Assembly: GCA_026410415.1 (NCBI GenBank)
Contig: JAPMLR010000001.1
Coordinates: 248,001-312,000 of the forward strand
From: Denitratimonas yunnanensis (SeqCode)
GTDB lineage: Bacteria; Pseudomonadota; Gammaproteobacteria; Xanthomonadales; Xanthomonadaceae
Direction of reading: 5' to 3'
Length of the DNA: 64,000 nt
Shown in pieces: positions 61,922 to 64,000 of this stretch. Both the position numbers and the translations under genes were made by a program. The notes below the pieces were generated by a model. It made no database searches, was not told where the DNA came from, and saw only the letters and a program-made list of their open reading frames with translations. Within the stretch, counting starts at the first letter, position 1. The number at the start of each line of letters is the position of its first letter.

Positions 61922-62491
61922 TTACCAGATCAAGTCGTCTGGCACCACGAAGCGGCTGTAGTAGTCGTCATCGTCCGAGACGGGCGTGTTGCCGGATGCC
62001 TTCTGGGCGTGGTCGACGATGATCCATTCGGGCAGGCGCTCGCGCACCTTGTCGGCAGCGGCGCGCGGGATCATCACGTAGTCTTCGTCGAAACGCACGA
62101 TCACCAGCGCGCCCTTGGCCAGCAGTGGGCGTTGGGCGTCGTCGGTCAGCAGGCTGCGGATCGCCTCGCCATCGTTGAAGCGGTACGCGCTGCCGTTTTC
62201 GCTGCCTTGCACGCGATTCTGTTCGATGATCTGCCGGGCCTGTGCCTGGAGTTCATGCCGCCGGGTCTGCGCTTTGCGCTCGGCCTCCAGTGTGCGGTCG
62301 CGTTCGATTTTCTGCTGGCGCAGCCGTTCGGCGTCCACGGGGCCGGCGCCGCCCGCATCAGTGGTTGAGCTGTCCGTCTGACCCTTGCCTTTGGCCTTGC
62401 GCTGTCGCGCCTGCTCGCGCGCCACTTCGTCGAGCTTGGATTTTTTGGCCAAACCGGTCTTGAGCAATTGTTCCTGCAGGGCGTTGCGCAT
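61922..62491 (-). CDS. DUF2058 protein (YaiL-like)
   Basis: 189-residue protein, strongly charged: an N-terminal part of about 100 residues rich in Lys, Arg, Gln and Glu (MRNALQEQLLKTGLAKKSKL, then a coiled-coil-like helix) and a C-terminal beta-rich part (YRFNDGEAIRSLLTDDAQR, LVIVRFDEDYVMIPRAAADKV, ending FVVPDDLIW). This is the DUF2058/YaiL layout; the family is annotated as a nucleoprotein or polynucleotide-associated protein but its role is not established. It converges with murA. Confidence 0.88.
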   Translation of the reverse strand: MRNALQEQLLKTGLAKKSKLDEVAREQARQRKAKGKGQTDSSTTDAGGAGPVDAERLRQQKIERDRTLEAERKAQTRRHELQAQARQIIEQNRVQGSENGSAYRFNDGEAIRSLLTDDAQRPLLAKGALVIVRFDEDYVMIPRAAADKVRERLPEWIIVDHAQKASGNTPVSDDDDYYSRFVVPDDLIW

Positions 62492-62550
62492 CGGGAAGCA
62501 TGTTCTGGAGAGGATGAACAGGTGAGGGTGCCCGGATCGCCGGGCGCGGG

Positions 62551-63039
62551 TCAATCCTGCCGCTTGGCGCGCTGCGCGGCGGCGCGAGCTTCGGAGAGCG
62601 GCCAACGGGCGATGATGTGGTCGCCGAGTTCGTCTTCGTTTACTTCGTGCGGGCCCAGGGCGTAGTAGCGCACCGAATGGCCTTCTTCGTGCATGCGCTC
62701 GTTGCTGCCGGTCAGCAGCGGGTGCCAGTCGGGCAGGGGTTGGCGCAGGTATACGCGGCGGTAGGCGCAGGTTTCCGGCAGCCAGTCGAATTCGGCCACG
62801 CCCTCAGGCGTGAGCTGGGTGCATTCGGGCACGTGCTGGAAGCGCTGCGCGTAGTTGCCGCAGCGTGAGGCTTCGATGTCGAGCAGTTTGCAGGCGACGG
62901 AAAACACGCTGACATGGTGGTCGTCGATCTCGCGCAGCAGGCAGCACTGGCCGCAGCCGTCGCACAGGGCTTCCCATTCGGCCGGGTTCAATTCCTCCAG
63001 CCGGTAGCGGGCCCAGAACTGTTCGCGCAAGGCCGCCAT
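62551..63039 (-). CDS. YcgN-family Cys-cluster protein (UPF0260)
   Basis: 162-residue protein starting at ATG 63039. The cysteine cluster LCDGCGQCCLLREID near residue 25, further Cys in SVACKLLDIEASRCGNYAQR, CTQLTPEGV and ETCAYRRVYL, and the WHPLLTGSNERMHEEGHSVR ending block all match UPF0260 (YcgN). Cys spacing suggests an Fe-S or zinc site. The biochemical role is unknown to me. The start overlaps the stop of the upstream dioxygenase gene (ATGA). Confidence 0.92.
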   Translation of the reverse strand: MAALREQFWARYRLEELNPAEWEALCDGCGQCCLLREIDDHHVSVFSVACKLLDIEASRCGNYAQRFQHVPECTQLTPEGVAEFDWLPETCAYRRVYLRQPLPDWHPLLTGSNERMHEEGHSVRYYALGPHEVNEDELGDHIIARWPLSEARAAAQRAKRQD

Positions 63040-63587
63040 CAGGTGATGTCGGCCAGAGAATCCGGTTCGCCCTGGCGCGATGCTGGCGGCAGCGGGTGGA
63101 CGTGGCCGCAGGCGTTGCAGGTGCGGTGGGCTAGGGATTGGTGGAAGCGGTCGAAGATCGGCGGGAAGTCCTGCTCGATGTCGTTGAGGTGGAAATATTC
63201 TTCGTACAGCAGGTGGTTGCAGCGCTCGCAGAACCACAGCAGGCCATCGTCCTCATGTGGCAGGCGGCGGCGTTCGATCACCAGTCCGACGGAATCGGCC
63301 TCGCGTTGCGGCGAATGCGGCACGCGCGGCGGCAGCAGGAAGATCTCGCCGGCATTGATCGGGATATCGCGCGCCGCGCCGTTTTCCTGCATCCGCAGGG
63401 TCATGCGGCCTTCGAGCTGGTAGAAGAACTCGGGGCCTTCTTCCCAGTGGTAATCGCTGCGTCGGTTGGGGCCGCCGACGATCATCACGATGAAATCGCC
63501 GGCGTAAATGCACTTGTTGCCGACCGGCGGGCGCAGCAGGTGGCGGTGTTCTTCGATCCAGACCTGGAGGTTGATCGGTGGCAGCAT
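63039..63587 (-). CDS. nbaC: 3-Hydroxyanthranilate 3,4-dioxygenase
   Basis: Non-heme iron dioxygenase that opens 3-hydroxyanthranilate to the semialdehyde that cyclises to quinolinate, in the kynurenine route from tryptophan to NAD. 182 residues: cupin iron ligands in [14 protein letters not shown] (His, Glu) and PRVPHSPQR (His), and a C-terminal rubredoxin-like zinc site CERCNH with CNACGH, characteristic of the bacterial enzyme. Other kynurenine genes (tdo, kynU, kmo) are not in the window. Confidence 0.95.
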   Translation of the reverse strand: MLPPINLQVWIEEHRHLLRPPVGNKCIYAGDFIVMIVGGPNRRSDYHWEEGPEFFYQLEGRMTLRMQENGAARDIPINAGEIFLLPPRVPHSPQREADSVGLVIERRRLPHEDDGLLWFCERCNHLLYEEYFHLNDIEQDFPPIFDRFHQSLAHRTCNACGHVHPLPPASRQGEPDSLADIT

Positions 63588-63608
63588 GGTGCGTGCTCCG
63601 GTGCGGGC

Positions 63609-64000
63609 TCAGTCGCGGAAGTTCTCGAATTGCAGCGGCATCTCGACATCGGCCTTGCGCAGGAAAGCGATGGCTTCCTGCAGGTCGTCGCGCTTCTTGC
63701 CGGTGACGCGCAGCTGGTCGCCCTGGATCTGGGCCTGCACCTTGAGGCCGGAATCCTTCAGCAGCTTGGCCAGCTTCTTGCCCAGCGGCTGGTCGATGCC
63801 CTGTTTGAGCACGATCTGCTGGCGCGCGCTGGCCAGGTTCGTGTCCGGTTCCTTGACCTCGGCACAGCGGATGTCGATGCCGCGCGCGGCCAGGCGCTGC
63901 ATCAGGATGTCTTCCATCTGCTTGAGGCGGAATTCGGCATCGGCCTTGAGCGTGACCAGATTTTCGCCCAGTTCGAAGCTGGCGCCGCTGCCCTTGAAGT
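63609..64000 (-). CDS. yajQ: YajQ family protein, start outside window
   Basis: Nucleotide-binding protein; in Xanthomonas the homologue is described as a cyclic-di-GMP-binding regulator. The frame is open to the right window edge, so roughly the first 30 residues are missing. Visible family blocks are FRLKQMEDILMQRLAARGIDIRC, VLKQGIDQPLGKKLAKLLKDSGLKVQAQIQGDQLRVTGKKRDDLQ and the C-terminal MPLQFENFRD. Full YajQ has about 161 residues and the piece here fits its C-terminal 130. Confidence 0.94.
   Translation of the reverse strand, partial: FKGSGASFELGENLVTLKADAEFRLKQMEDILMQRLAARGIDIRCAEVKEPDTNLASARQQIVLKQGIDQPLGKKLAKLLKDSGLKVQAQIQGDQLRVTGKKRDDLQEAIAFLRKADVEMPLQFENFRD

Overview
The window is about 64 kb of GC-rich proteobacterial chromosome. 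Several things point to the Xanthomonadales (Lysobacterales): the LptCAB-RpoN-Hpf-PtsN-HprK-RapZ gene order, a 3-hydroxyanthranilate dioxygenase next to YajQ, a HisRS starting [10 protein letters not shown], GyrA with Gln at position 83, and secreted proteins ending in an F-x-[DN]-G-F-E tail. The tail suggests Rhodanobacteraceae or relatives such as Dokdonella, but this is inference from memory, not a database result. Nearly all of the window is protein coding. There is one tRNA gene (Pro, CGG), no rRNA, no CRISPR array and no recognisable intact insertion sequence.

Layout. 1-6.1 kb: housekeeping genes (end of fabF, pabB, prfB with a programmed +1 frameshift, lysS, lolA, dcd). 6.2-10.3 kb: an accessory-looking patch with a DEDD exonuclease, a HEPN protein and a convergent three-gene operon (two unrecognised proteins and an ADP-ribosylglycohydrolase). 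10.4-12.5 kb: a secreted beta-helix protein. 12.7-19.0 kb: tldD, darP, pmbA, recQ, rluF. 19.1-29.3 kb: a seven-gene operon for reductive pyrimidine degradation. 29.4-35.1 kb: two further secreted proteins, a DUF1684 protein and a CPBP protease. 35.4-38.9 kb: tRNA-Pro, then hisS overlapping an aromatic amino acid ammonia-lyase. 39.0-46.5 kb: mnmA, a NUDIX hydrolase, a small secreted protein, a NatAB-type ABC exporter, a DUF502 protein and a glutamate-synthase-like flavoprotein. 46.6-52.3 kb: CoA-transferase, gyrA, methyltransferase. 52.3-60.1 kb: the long minus-strand envelope and nitrogen-PTS operon from kdsD down to rapZ. 60.2-64 kb: ibaG, murA, a DUF2058 protein, a YcgN-type protein, 3-hydroxyanthranilate dioxygenase and the start-truncated yajQ.

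How genes work together. The 19-29 kb operon encodes import of a nucleobase (NCS1 carrier), reduction (PreTA), ring opening (dihydropyrimidinase), decarbamoylation (beta-ureidopropionase), transamination of beta-alanine and oxidation of malonate semialdehyde to acetyl-CoA, so it looks like a complete uracil/thymine catabolic route. KdsD and KdsC supply KDO for lipopolysaccharide and LptC/A/B export it; the same transcript continues into sigma-54, Hpf, EIIA-Ntr, HPr kinase and RapZ. A face-to-face promoter pair may set this operon against ibaG-murA (peptidoglycan precursor).

The best candidates for something undescribed are the nuclease/HEPN/ADP-ribosylhydrolase patch with its two unrecognised proteins, and the C-terminal tail shared by three secreted proteins. 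Both are pattern-based proposals and neither is demonstrated by the sequence alone.
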